A stretch of 64,000 nt of DNA from Rhodococcus rhodnii (GCA_000720375.1 JOAA01000013.1:372001-436000), one strand, 5' to 3'; shown: positions 24,292 to 32,152, numbered from the stretch's first letter. A program made the numbers and translations. Notes: generated by a model not told the origin, from the sequence alone.

Positions 24292-25238
24292 GCTGCCTCC
24301 CCCTTGGCGGTCAACGACAGGAAGACCTCGTCGAGGGTCGGCCTGCGCAGCGCGATGTCCTCGATGTCGATCTCGGCGGTTTTCAGCGTCTGCGCCACGT
24401 CGACCAGCGCGGTGACCCGGTCGGTGACCTGGACGCTGACTTGGCGGATGTCCTGGTCGATCTCGGCGTCCGCGCCGGCGACCTTGCCGATCAGCTCGGC
24501 CGCCCTGGGCAGCTCGGCCGTGGAGTGCACCACCACGTCGATGCGGTCGCCGCCGAGGGTGGTCTTGAGCTCGTCCGGGGTGCCCTCGGCGATCACGCTG
24601 CCGTGGTTGATCACCGAGATGCGGTCGGCCAGCTGGTCGGCCTCGTCCAGGTACTGGGTGGTCAGCAGGACCGAGGTGCCCGCGGCGACCATGTCGCGCA
24701 CGGCCTGCCAGACCTCGCTGCGGCTGCGGGGATCCAGGCCGGTGGTCGGTTCGTCGAGGAACAGCACCCGCGGCGCGAGGATCATGCTGGCGGCGATGTC
24801 CAGTCGCCTGCGCATCCCGCCGGAGTACGTCTTGGCCGGCCGGGTGGCCGCGTCGGTCAGGCCGAAGTGCTCGAGCAGTTCGTCCGCCCGCTGCCGGGCC
24901 TTGGCCGGCGTGAGGTGGAACAGCCTGCCGAACATCTCCAGGTTCTGGCGCCCGGACAGGATCTCGTCCACCGCGGCGTGCTGGCCGACCAGCCCGATCC
25001 GGCGTTTCACCTCCTTGGCTTGCCGGGCCACGTCCATACCCGCGACCTGCGCGCGGCCCTCGTCGAACTGCAGCAGAGTCGCCAGGATCCGCACCGCGGT
25101 GGTCTTCCCGGCGCCGTTGGGTCCCAACAGCCCGCAGACCGCGCCCTCCGCCACGGTCAGATCGAACCCGTTCAGTGCGTAGTGGTCGCCGTACCGCTTG
25201 CGCAGCCCCTCAGCGACGACCGCCGGTTTTTCGGCCAT
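24288..25238 (-). CDS. ABC transporter ATP-binding protein (DrrA-like)
   Basis: About 316 residues. Walker A is GLLGPNGAGKTTAVRIL near residue 43, the signature is YSGGMRRRLDIAASMI, and Walker B is RVLFLDEPTTGLDP. The roughly 90-residue C-terminal part (VTDRVTALVDVAQTLKTAEI, ending ALRRPTLDEVFLSLT) is the DrrA-type regulatory extension. It powers the adjacent permease. I prefer the ATG at 25238 because it gives the standard N terminus; an ATG at 25256 would add six residues. It is the first gene of a four-gene operon with permease, SNF2 ATPase and SWIM protein, and is preceded by the terminator of the PadR operon. Confidence 0.92.
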   Translation of the reverse strand: MAEKPAVVAEGLRKRYGDHYALNGFDLTVAEGAVCGLLGPNGAGKTTAVRILATLLQFDEGRAQVAGMDVARQAKEVKRRIGLVGQHAAVDEILSGRQNLEMFGRLFHLTPAKARQRADELLEHFGLTDAATRPAKTYSGGMRRRLDIAASMILAPRVLFLDEPTTGLDPRSRSEVWQAVRDMVAAGTSVLLTTQYLDEADQLADRISVINHGSVIAEGTPDELKTTLGGDRIDVVVHSTAELPRAAELIGKVAGADAEIDQDIRQVSVQVTDRVTALVDVAQTLKTAEIDIEDIALRRPTLDEVFLSLTAKGEAA

Positions 25239-25333
25239 TCGAGTACCCCACTCCATATTAAAACTTGAATGCCGGGCGGGGAGTATGCATCACTTCGTCC
25301 GATCCATGCAAATGTGAGTCCTCGGTGCTGAAC

Positions 25334-25357
25334 TTTGTCGGCCGCCTGGCCGACAAA
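25334..25357. terminator. Hairpin, probable terminator of the PadR/DUF1232 operon
   Basis: TTTGTCGGCC and GGCCGACAAA are perfect 10-base arms around the loop GCCT. The hairpin lies 26 bases beyond the reverse-strand DUF1232 stop and before the exporter operon. Confidence 0.65.
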
Positions 25358-25382
25358 CCGCCCACGTGGCCGAAAACGCAGG

Positions 25383-25790
25383 TCAGAGCCGTGTGAGGCG
25401 TTGCAGGGCGGCGAAGCCGTCGTCGGTTCCGGGCCAGTGGCGGCGCACCGCGTCGATCCCGGCCCGGCGCACGACCGAGCGCAGGACGGCGGTGACGATG
25501 ATGGCGTCGTCGGCGTACCCGAGGACGGGGATGAAGTCGGGAATCAGGTCGATCGGCATCGCGAGGTACGCCAGCAGCAACCCGAGCCGGATCCGCACGC
25601 CTCGCGGGAGCGTCTTGTCACCGGCCAGTCGTCGCACCAGACGCAGGACGTCAGGCAGCAGCCGGAGTGCTTCACGCAGCAGCCCGCCGCGCGGGCGGAC
25701 GATCACCAGCGTCACCGCCAACGCCACCCACGCGAGCAGCAGCGCCGCGCTCACGCCGATGAGCAGGTCCCACCAGAACGAGCCGGTCAC
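25383..25790 (-). CDS. DUF1232 (YkvA-like) membrane protein
   Basis: A 135-residue protein with one strong N-terminal membrane helix (LLIGVSAALLLAWVALAVTL) and a C-terminal DUF1232 segment recognised by LLAYLAMPIDLIPDFIPVLG, which is almost diagnostic, followed by YADDAIIVTAVL. The function of DUF1232 proteins is unknown. The GTG start overlaps the stop of the PadR gene by four bases (GTGA), so it is translationally coupled to it. A hairpin follows the gene. Confidence 0.88.
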   Translation of the reverse strand: MTGSFWWDLLIGVSAALLLAWVALAVTLVIVRPRGGLLREALRLLPDVLRLVRRLAGDKTLPRGVRIRLGLLLAYLAMPIDLIPDFIPVLGYADDAIIVTAVLRSVVRRAGIDAVRRHWPGTDDGFAALQRLTRL

Positions 25791-26365
25791 GGTTCTTTGA
25801 GGTCGTGCCAGCTGCCGGGTTTGCCGGGGGAATCGGGCTCACCGGCCATGGCGTACTTGCCTTCTTCCAGGCGGGACAGCAGGCCCTGGGTCCACTCGAT
25901 GCTGGATTCCGCGGAGTGGCCCCACAGGGTGTAGAGCTCCCAGACGTGCTCCGGGCCTTGAGACTTACGCAGCTGCACCTGGGCGTCGTCGCGCTGGGCC
26001 TCCAGCGCGGCGAGCCGTTCGCGCAGCAGGGTGATCGCATCCTGGCGGGTCAGCGCGGGCAGCAACGCCAGGCCGGCGCCGAGCATGTCGGGGCGGTGCT
26101 CGGGGCGGCGGATGGCGTTGCGCAGCAGCTTCTGGAACTCCAGCTCGCCGCGTTCGGTCAGCTCGTACTCGGTGCGGGTGGCCAGGAAGTCCTCGATCAG
26201 CGAGCCGCTTTTGGTCAGCTGCTTGAGCGCGTGGTAGATCGAGCCCCATTTGACGTTGGCCCATTGGTCGGCGCCCCAGGCCAGCAGGTCGTTGCCGATC
26301 AGGTAACCGTGGGCGCGCCCGTATCCGCGCACCACACCGAGCACCAGCAGCCGTGTCGCCGACAT
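25787..26365 (-). CDS. PadR family regulator
   Basis: A 192-residue PadR protein. The winged helix occupies residues 1-85 (LLVLGVVRGYGRAHGYLIGN, then VKWGSIYHALKQLTKSGSLI and a TEYELTERGELEF wing). The remaining helices (ALTRQDAITLLRERLAALEA) form the Vir-type dimerisation domain. PadR proteins repress genes for phenolic stress and drug efflux. It is divergent from an SRPBCC-domain gene, a common partner, and coupled to DUF1232. The palindromic sequence in the gap is a plausible operator. Confidence 0.92.
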   Translation of the reverse strand: MSATRLLVLGVVRGYGRAHGYLIGNDLLAWGADQWANVKWGSIYHALKQLTKSGSLIEDFLATRTEYELTERGELEFQKLLRNAIRRPEHRPDMLGAGLALLPALTRQDAITLLRERLAALEAQRDDAQVQLRKSQGPEHVWELYTLWGHSAESSIEWTQGLLSRLEEGKYAMAGEPDSPGKPGSWHDLKEP

Positions 26366-26427
26366 GACACGGCAGCCTAAATCAGAGCTCCGCGCCGGTG
26401 CGCCCGGGCAAGATCACCACCCGCTAT

Positions 26428-26452
26428 GTCGATGTTGACTTATATAAGCGAC
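26428..26452. promoter_or_regulatory. AT-rich palindromic promoter region between PadR and SRPBCC genes
   Basis: A TTGACT -35-like hexamer (26435-26440) overlaps the palindrome CTTATATAAG (26439-26448), flanked by GTCG and CGAC. The AT-rich island stands out in a GC-rich region and lies between divergent starts at 26365 and 26471, as expected for a PadR operator. Confidence 0.4.
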
Positions 26453-26470
26453 GCCTGTAGCTTTCGCGCC

Positions 26471-27103
26471 ATGGTCGACGTAATCCACCAGATCAACGCC
26501 GTTCGCCGGGCGATCGGCACGCGCACGCTGGAAGCCGGTGAAGCCCGGGTGCTCACCATCAGCCAGGCCTACGACACCGATCTCGAGGACCTGTGGGACG
26601 CGTGCACGAGCATCGAGCGGATCCCCCGCTGGTTCCTGCCGATCTCCGGGGACCTGCAGCTCGGCGGGCGCTACCAGCTGGAAGGCAACGCCGGCGGCGT
26701 GGTCGAACGCTGCGACCCGCCGAAGAGCTTCGCGGCCACCTGGGAGATGAACGGCCAGGTGTCGTGGATCGAGGTGCGGCTGTCGTCCGACCCGGATGGC
26801 AAGTCCCGCTTCGAGCTGGAGCATGTCGCGCACGTCGACGACGACATGTGGGCGCAGTTCGGGCCGGGCGCGGTGGGCATCGGCTGGGATTCGATGATGC
26901 TGGGACTCGCGCTGCACATCGCGTCCGACGCGTCGGTTCCCCCGGAGAAGGGGATGGAGTGGCTGGCCTCGCCGGAGGGCAAGCAGTTCATCCAGGCCAG
27001 CAGCAAGCAGTGGGCGGACGCGAGCATCGCCGCGGGGACGCCCGAAGAGGGCGCGCGGGCCGCGCAGGAGACGGTCAGCAAGCTCTACATGGGCGAGGAA
27101 TAA
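26471..27103 (+). CDS. SRPBCC / AHSA1-type domain protein
   Basis: About 210 residues. The segment LTISQAYDTDLEDLWDACTS is the typical first strand and helix of an Activator-of-Hsp90-like START domain, followed by IPRWFLPISGDLQLGGRYQL and VERCDPPKSFAATWEM. The C-terminal extension with PPEKGMEWLASPEGKQFIQA is seen in actinobacterial members next to PadR genes. Such proteins bind hydrophobic ligands in a deep cavity; no catalytic role can be assigned. I use the ATG at 26471; an ATG at 26426 lies inside the promoter-like sequence. A long perfect palindrome follows the stop. Confidence 0.88.
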   Translation: MVDVIHQINAVRRAIGTRTLEAGEARVLTISQAYDTDLEDLWDACTSIERIPRWFLPISGDLQLGGRYQLEGNAGGVVERCDPPKSFAATWEMNGQVSWIEVRLSSDPDGKSRFELEHVAHVDDDMWAQFGPGAVGIGWDSMMLGLALHIASDASVPPEKGMEWLASPEGKQFIQASSKQWADASIAAGTPEEGARAAQETVSKLYMGEE

Positions 27104-27110
27104 AACAAAA

Positions 27111-27148
27111 GTGGTGTGGGGTCACCGGATCCGGTGACCCCACACCAC
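27111..27148. terminator. 38-bp perfect palindrome, bidirectional terminator
   Basis: Two 19-base arms, perfect and without loop, separate the convergent SRPBCC and chitinase genes (one arm starts GTGGTGTGGGGTCACC). An AAAACAAAA run precedes it, so on the minus strand it is followed by U-rich sequence. Confidence 0.8.
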
Positions 27149-27155
27149 GGTGCCG

Positions 27156-28451
27156 TTAGCGGCGCAGGCCGCTGGCCAGTGCCTTGGACAACTCGCCCTG
27201 GGGCGTGTCGCCGTCCAGCGACCAGACCATCGCGCCGCCGAGCCTGCGGTCCCGGATGAACTGGGCCTTGCGCTTGATCTCGGTCGGGTCGTCGAAGGTC
27301 CAGAACGTGGTGCCGTTGAACAGCCAGGCGTGCCCGGCCTTCGCGTCCCGGTAGAGCTTGAACCCGTTCTGGCCGATCAGGTTCTTGAGCACCCGGTAGT
27401 CGTCGGCGCCCGGCTCATAGGTGGCCGGGGCGGGGCCGGTGGACTGCTGGAACAGCCCGTTGTTCTGGTTGGTCACGCCGGTCCAGCCGCGCCCGTAGTA
27501 CGGCACGCCGAGCACGATCTTGCTGCGCGGGGCACCGCGCTCGAGGTACGCGTCGACGACGATCTCACTGCTGTCCTGCGGCGAGGTCGGGTCGCCCTCG
27601 GGCGCGCGGATGGCCGACTGCTGGTTGGTGATCTTCTCCCACGTGCCGTGGTAGTCGTAGCCCTGCACGGTGGCGAAGGTCAGCAGCTTGAAGATCGTGT
27701 TCACCTCGTAGCCGCGGTCGAGCGCGCCGCGGTTGGCCGGCAGGAACGCGGTGAGGTCGTAGATCTTGCGGTCGGCCAAGCCCAGCCTGATCAGCTGGAG
27801 CCGGTATTCGAACAGCAGCTTGGTGAAGTTCTGCTTGTCCTCGGGGCGTACGACGTTGCCGGCGTTGCCCTCGGTGGCCGGCCACTCCCAGTCCAGGTCG
27901 ACGCCGTCGAACACGCCCTTGGCCGCACCCGCGGGCGCGCCCGGCAGGTCACCCTTGAGCCACATGTCGATGCAGGACTTCACGTGCGCGGCACGGGACT
28001 GCGGGGTGAGCGCGGCGTTGGAGAAGTACTTCGACCCGGTCCAGCCGCCGATCGAGATGTACGCGCGCAGCTTCGGGAACTTGGCCTTGAGCTGCTTGAT
28101 CTGGTTGAGATTGCCCATCAGGGCCTGGCCGGCCTCGTCGGCCTTGCCGTTGACCGCCTGCTCGGCCGGGAACGGCCGCTGGTAGTCCGCCCATGCGTCG
28201 GAGCTGACGCACTTGCCTTGCTCGTCCAGGAAACTAAAGGCGTAGTTCAGGTGGGTGAGCTTGGCCGCACTGCCGTTGTCGACCAGGTATTTGATCGGGA
28301 TGTTGCGGTCGTAGATGCTCCACTGCGTGTAGTACCCGACGGTGCGGACACCACTGCCATAGTCATGGGCCTGCGCCGGGGATACGGCGACCGATAACCC
28401 AATGGATAAGGCACCGGCCAGAATCGCGGCGCCCCATCTCGTCCTCGACAT
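27156..28451 (-). CDS. Secreted GH18 chitinase
   Basis: A 431-residue exported glycoside hydrolase. The signal peptide ends at SPAQA, residue 28. The GH18 barrel begins VRTVGYYTQWSIYDRNIPIK, contains LRAYISIGGWTGSKYF, and carries the catalytic motif FDGVDLDWEWP with Glu189 as acid. It closes with a Trp-containing GGAMVWSLDGD strand. There is no chitin-binding or fibronectin module, so it is a single-domain enzyme resembling Streptomyces ChiC/ChiD-type catalytic domains of the bacterial chitinase A subfamily. Two DasR-type sites lie upstream, predicting induction by chitin breakdown products through GlcNAc-6-phosphate. A GAGGAG box precedes the ATG. Confidence 0.95.
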   Translation of the reverse strand: MSRTRWGAAILAGALSIGLSVAVSPAQAHDYGSGVRTVGYYTQWSIYDRNIPIKYLVDNGSAAKLTHLNYAFSFLDEQGKCVSSDAWADYQRPFPAEQAVNGKADEAGQALMGNLNQIKQLKAKFPKLRAYISIGGWTGSKYFSNAALTPQSRAAHVKSCIDMWLKGDLPGAPAGAAKGVFDGVDLDWEWPATEGNAGNVVRPEDKQNFTKLLFEYRLQLIRLGLADRKIYDLTAFLPANRGALDRGYEVNTIFKLLTFATVQGYDYHGTWEKITNQQSAIRAPEGDPTSPQDSSEIVVDAYLERGAPRSKIVLGVPYYGRGWTGVTNQNNGLFQQSTGPAPATYEPGADDYRVLKNLIGQNGFKLYRDAKAGHAWLFNGTTFWTFDDPTEIKRKAQFIRDRRLGGAMVWSLDGDTPQGELSKALASGLRR

Positions 28452-28482
28452 GGTTCTCCTCGCGCTTGCAGCGGCGACGGTA

Positions 28483-28516
28483 TGGTTCAGACCACGTTAG
28501 AGTGAGGTCTAGACCA
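28483..28516. promoter_or_regulatory. Two DasR-type (dre) sites upstream of the chitinase
   Basis: TGGTTCAGACCA (28483-28494) and AGGTCTAGACCA (28505-28516) lie 32 to 65 bases before the chitinase start, with centres 22 bases apart. Both match the streptomycete dre palindrome (TGGTCTAGACCA type), to which the GntR regulator DasR binds. Confidence 0.75.
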
Positions 28517-28676
28517 CAGCTACGTCCGAACGGCTTAACCAGGGGGTTACGCCGTGAATGGGTGAATCGCACGGACAACGTATCGGCGTAGATCATTGTC
28601 ACGCGCCGGGTTGGCGCGATCTCGCCGAGTCAGCCACCGCCTGACATGCCGAACGCGGTGGATGGTTCATCGGTCT

Positions 28677-29300
28677 TCAAGCGCGCATCGCGGCGTCGAG
28701 TTGGTCGGCTGTCAACGGCGGTTCGTCGATCGGGTGCGCTGCGCCTGCGCGCAAGCCGTCGAGCAGAAAGGCGAGATGGCGGCGCCAGGCAGTGGGCGCG
28801 GCGTCCTGGGTCGCCGCGACGATACGGGCATTGGCCCAGGTGAGGGCGACCAGGTCGGCGAAGGTGAAGTCGGGGCGCAGGCTGCCCGCGCGTTGGGCGC
28901 GTTCGATGACCTGGCTGGCTTTGTCCAGGCCGTTGCCGCAGGCCTCGGCCACGGCGGTGGCGTCGGGAAAGCGTCGGGTGATCAGGTCGGTCAGGCCGCG
29001 GTCGCCCGCCTGCAGCTCGCACAGCTTCGTCACGAACAGCACGAATCCGTCCCACGGATCCTCGCAGGCCAGAGCCTGGTCGCCGAAGAGCAGGCTGTTG
29101 GCGACCCGGTCGGGGAACACGGCGTCGAACAGTGCCGCCCGGGACGGGAATCGGTTGTAGAGCGTGCCGATGCTCACGCCGGCCTGCCGGGCGATCTCCT
29201 CGAGGGGCGCGTCGATGCCGCGTTCGGCGAAGACCACGGTCGCGGCCGCGATGAGTTTGTCGCGGTTGTGCTGGGCGTCTCGGCGCAGCGGCTTGCTCAC
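28677..29300 (-). CDS. TetR/AcrR family regulator
   Basis: A 207-residue regulator with a clear N-terminal DNA-binding domain (KLIAAATVVFAERGIDAPLE, EIARQAGVSIGTLYNRFPSR). The C-terminal part matches the SbtR/TetR_C_33-like branch. It is divergent from a short-chain-dehydrogenase-like gene, and two imperfect palindromes built on TTGAGG/CCTCAA lie between them. It is therefore the probable repressor of that gene and of itself. The ligand is unknown. Confidence 0.9.
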   Translation of the reverse strand: MSKPLRRDAQHNRDKLIAAATVVFAERGIDAPLEEIARQAGVSIGTLYNRFPSRAALFDAVFPDRVANSLLFGDQALACEDPWDGFVLFVTKLCELQAGDRGLTDLITRRFPDATAVAEACGNGLDKASQVIERAQRAGSLRPDFTFADLVALTWANARIVAATQDAAPTAWRRHLAFLLDGLRAGAAHPIDEPPLTADQLDAAMRA

Positions 29301-29314
29301 GGGCCCATCCTACG

Positions 29315-29364
29315 AACTTGAGGCCGTCCTCATGTTCTGGTTAAGTTGAGGACATCCTCAAGTT
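29315..29364. promoter_or_regulatory. Two TetR-type operators between TetR and SDR genes
   Basis: The first (29315-29336) has arms ACTTGAGG and CCTCATGT around CCGT. The second (29343-29364) contains the perfect 16-mer-like core TTGAGGA-CA-TCCTCAA. The shared half-sites and the divergent placement identify them as the likely binding sites of the adjacent TetR protein. Confidence 0.7.
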
Positions 29365-29383
29365 GCTGGGTGGAAGGATGACG

Positions 29384-30088
29384 ATGACCAAGACGCTCGC
29401 GGTGTTCGGGGCGGGTAGCGGACTGGGGCTGGCGACCGCCCGGCGGTTTTCCCGCGCCGGGTTCCGGGTCGCACTGGTGGGCCGTACACAGTCCAAACTC
29501 GACACACTCGCTGCACGGATTGACGGCGAGACAAGGACTTTCGCCGCTGACGTGACCGATCATGAGCGGTTGGCCGAGGTCGTGACCGAGATCGGTGACA
29601 TCGAGGTGGCGGCGTTCGGCGCGACCGGGATGGACGAGGTGATGGCTCGCCCGGTCGGTCTCGACGCGGCCGCGTTGCGGTTCCAGTTGGAGCTACGGCT
29701 GGTCGCGCCGGTCGTGCTGACGGGTTTGGTGTTGCCGGGGATGCTGGCGCGTGGGTCGGGGTCGTTGCTGTACGCGACTGGGACCTCGGCGATCGAGCCG
29801 GTGCCGATGATCAGCAATGTCGGGGCGGCCGCGGCCGGGCTGCGTAACTACGTGCACACCTTGCATGGCGAGATCGCCGGGCAGGGCGTGTACGCCGGGT
29901 TGCTGATGGTGGGCGGGATTGTGCGCGGCAGTGAGGCGCAGCAGCGGTTCGTCCCGGACGGGGGCTACCCGATGCTGGAGCCAGCCGAGTTGGCCGAGCA
30001 CCTCTGGGACTTGTACACAGGCCGTGACCAGCTCGAACGAGTAGTGAAACCAGAATTGTCGGTAGCGGCTGGTAAGACGGAGGCGTGA
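29384..30088 (+). CDS. Atypical short-chain dehydrogenase-like protein
   Basis: About 234 residues with a Rossmann fold. The nucleotide loop reads AVFGAGSGLGLATARRF (G-x-x-x-G-x-G) and FAADVTDHERLAE is the adenine-binding segment. The catalytic Ser is suggested in ATGTSAIEP, but the expected Tyr-x-x-x-Lys is missing: the equivalent stretch is PMISNVGAAAAGLRNY. The protein may thus bind NAD(P) without normal reductase chemistry. GGAAGG lies 6 bases before the ATG at 29384; another ATG at 29378 has no spacing. It is under the adjacent TetR and overlaps the next gene by GTGA. Confidence 0.85.
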   Translation: MTKTLAVFGAGSGLGLATARRFSRAGFRVALVGRTQSKLDTLAARIDGETRTFAADVTDHERLAEVVTEIGDIEVAAFGATGMDEVMARPVGLDAAALRFQLELRLVAPVVLTGLVLPGMLARGSGSLLYATGTSAIEPVPMISNVGAAAAGLRNYVHTLHGEIAGQGVYAGLLMVGGIVRGSEAQQRFVPDGGYPMLEPAELAEHLWDLYTGRDQLERVVKPELSVAAGKTEA

Positions 30089-31239
30089 ACATCGGGATCG
30101 GTCAACGGCGAGCCAGACTCGCCTGGCGTCATCTGTTGGCCGTCAGAGGGGCGACGGCCGTCGATGCCGCTGAGGCGATGGTGGCTTTGCACGCGACCGA
30201 TCCCGCGACCGTGTATCTGGCGATCGTGGCTCGCCAGCGCGTGGCCGATGGCCCGGGCATCGAACGCGCGCTGTACGAGGACCGCACGGTGGTCCGGATG
30301 CTCGGGATGCGCCGCACCGTGTTCGTGGTGCCCGCCGACCTGGTTCCGGTCGTCCAGGAGGCGTGCGGCAGGGATGTGGCTGCCCGTATGCGGCGCATGT
30401 TGGTCCAACACCTCGGGCAGGTGGGCAAGACCGGTGCCTGGCTGTCCGAAGTGGAGGACTCGGTGGCCGCCGCGCTGAGCGCGCGCGGCTCGGCGACCGC
30501 CGCACAACTCGCTGAGGACGAACCACGGCTGCGCACTCCGCTGGAGTACGCGCCGGACAAACCGTATGGCGCCACAGCGTTCATCACCACGCGAGTGCTG
30601 GGCCTGCTCGCCGCGGACGGGCGGATTGTGCGGGGACGTCCCCGCGGATCCTGGCTGAGCGGGCAGTACTCGTGGTCGATGCTGGACGACTGGTTACCCG
30701 GCCAGGCCGACTGGTCGCCGGAGGCCGCGCGGGCACGCCTGGCCCGGCGGTGGCTGACGACCTTCGGCCCCGCGCCGGTCACGGACCTGAAGTGGTGGGC
30801 GGGCTGGACCATGGCGCAGACCAAGAAGGCCTTGGCCGAGATCGGCCCGGTCGAGGTGGACATGGACGGTGTCGCCGGGGTCGCGCTGGCCGACGACCTC
30901 GAGCCGGTGCCGGAACCCGAACCCTGGGTGGCGTTGCTGCCTGGGCTGGACTCGACGCCGATGGGCTGGCAGTCGCGGGAGTGGTTCCTGGGCGGGCACG
31001 GCCCGGCGCTGTTCGACCGGTCGGGCAACGTGGGCCCGACGGTGTGGTCGGACGGCCGGATCGTGGGCGGCTGGGCTCAGCGGCGCAGTGGCGAGGTTGT
31101 GGTCGAGGTCCTTGAGGACGTGGGTAAGGAGGTGATGACGGCGATCGAGGCGGAGGCTGCGCGGGTGCAGGAGTGGCTCGGTGCTGTCCGTGTCACCCCG
31201 CGGTTCCGGACTCCGTTGGAGCGCAAGCTGTCCGAGTGA
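30085..31239 (+). CDS. Winged-helix DNA-binding protein, AlkZ-like (HTH_42)
   Basis: A 384-residue protein of the HTH_42/AlkZ-like group, whose characterised members are DNA glycosylases acting on crosslinks and alkylated bases. The N-terminal ATAVDAAEAMVALHATDPAT and YLAIVARQRV match the start of the family, MLGMRRTVFVVPADLVPVVQ is strongly conserved, and FGPAPVTDLKWWAGW lies in the winged-helix part. At the place where AlkZ-type enzymes have a Gln-x-Gln or Gln-x-Asp motif this protein reads ALHATD, so glycosylase activity is uncertain. It starts at a GTG overlapping the stop of the SDR-like gene. Confidence 0.85.
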   Translation: MNIGIGQRRARLAWRHLLAVRGATAVDAAEAMVALHATDPATVYLAIVARQRVADGPGIERALYEDRTVVRMLGMRRTVFVVPADLVPVVQEACGRDVAARMRRMLVQHLGQVGKTGAWLSEVEDSVAAALSARGSATAAQLAEDEPRLRTPLEYAPDKPYGATAFITTRVLGLLAADGRIVRGRPRGSWLSGQYSWSMLDDWLPGQADWSPEAARARLARRWLTTFGPAPVTDLKWWAGWTMAQTKKALAEIGPVEVDMDGVAGVALADDLEPVPEPEPWVALLPGLDSTPMGWQSREWFLGGHGPALFDRSGNVGPTVWSDGRIVGGWAQRRSGEVVVEVLEDVGKEVMTAIEAEAARVQEWLGAVRVTPRFRTPLERKLSE

Positions 31240-31543
31240 CAGCCCGGCCCCGGCAGCATGGTCAGGGGGCGGCTCCCAGACAGGGGCGGAGCAACGAGGA
31301 GGGGCGCCTACTGGGCCCACGCCTCGAACTTGCCCTCAGTTTGGAGGGCTCCGCACCTGGCCGGAATACGCATCCCCCAACGGCATCTGGTGGCCCGCAC
31401 CGGCCTCGCTTCCATACGAGTCGCGGTGTTTGGCTGAGGTGATGGGTCGCCGGGTGTCTGGCTCCCAGCGTTGCGGTTCCCGTTGGCGTGAAGGCCCTGC
31501 CATGCGATATTGAGCGAGACGCCAAGCCACCAACAGCTCCGGG
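31240..31543. other. 304-base gap without a recognised gene
   Basis: Nothing here has convincing coding signal on either strand. The short open frames are rich in Arg, Pro and Gly without known motifs. It separates the AlkZ-like gene from the convergent thioesterase gene and could hold a decayed gene or an untranslated region. I see no clear hairpin terminator. Confidence 0.4.
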
Positions 31544-32125
31544 CTATGGGTTGATGTCCCAGTCCCTGTCTGGTTTCTTGCGCCGGGCCTCGATGAGTTT
31601 CTCCATCGCTTCCGGGTGACCGTGAGTCGTGAAGTGCTCGAAGTCGACCAGCACGAACAGGGATCGGGCTTGCACGGCGATCGGGCCGTCTTCGGCGTCG
31701 AGCCGGCCGTCCGCGCTGACGTAGATCTTGCGGCCGGCAATACCGTCCAGGCGGGCGGTGATGAACAGTGTCGAGCCGACCGGTACGGGGCGCCGGAAGT
31801 CAGTCTCCAGCCGGCCGGTCACGGCGGGCCGGCGCAGCATGTTGCCGACCAGGGAGCCGAGTGCTTCGTCGAAGGCACATGCCAGCAGGCCGCCGTGGGC
31901 GAGACCGGGCGCGCCCTGGTGCGCCTCGGTGACGGTGAACTGTGCCCGGACGGTCTGGCTTTCGCCCACTGTGGACCGCATGTGCAGTCCGCCGTCGAGG
32001 TCTTCGCCGCATCCGAAGCACTCGGCGTAGTGCATCGGCAGCTTCTCCCCCGCCGCGGGCGCCTTCGGATGTGCGATCGCCGGCTCGGTGGGCACTGGCG
32101 GCCACGGCTGCGCTGTCCTGCTCAT
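31544..32125 (-). CDS. PaaI-type hotdog thioesterase
   Basis: A 193-residue hotdog-fold protein. The segment CFGCGEDLDGGLHMRS recalls the Cys-rich start of actinobacterial PaaI-like proteins. GAPGLAHGGLLACAFDEALG holds the central helix with the HGG motif, and TGRLETDFRRPVPVGSTLFI is the conserved strand pair. It should hydrolyse acyl-CoA or related thioesters in the cytoplasm, probably as a tetramer. It is followed 27 bases upstream on the map by a nitronate monooxygenase gene on the same strand, so the two may be co-transcribed. Confidence 0.88.
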   Translation of the reverse strand: MSRTAQPWPPVPTEPAIAHPKAPAAGEKLPMHYAECFGCGEDLDGGLHMRSTVGESQTVRAQFTVTEAHQGAPGLAHGGLLACAFDEALGSLVGNMLRRPAVTGRLETDFRRPVPVGSTLFITARLDGIAGRKIYVSADGRLDAEDGPIAVQARSLFVLVDFEHFTTHGHPEAMEKLIEARRKKPDRDWDINP

Positions 32126-32152
32126 TGGTCAACGTTAACCGGGGCCACCGGG

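Noticed and set aside
23509..25256. The DrrAB-type exporter as a marker of a natural-product gene cluster
   Set aside because: No synthase, tailoring or resistance set is adjacent; PhzF and the methyltransferases are isolated single genes.
31262..31525. An 87-residue reverse-strand reading in the gap
   Set aside because: It is rich in Arg, Pro and Ser, has no ribosome site or motif, and resembles random GC-rich sequence.
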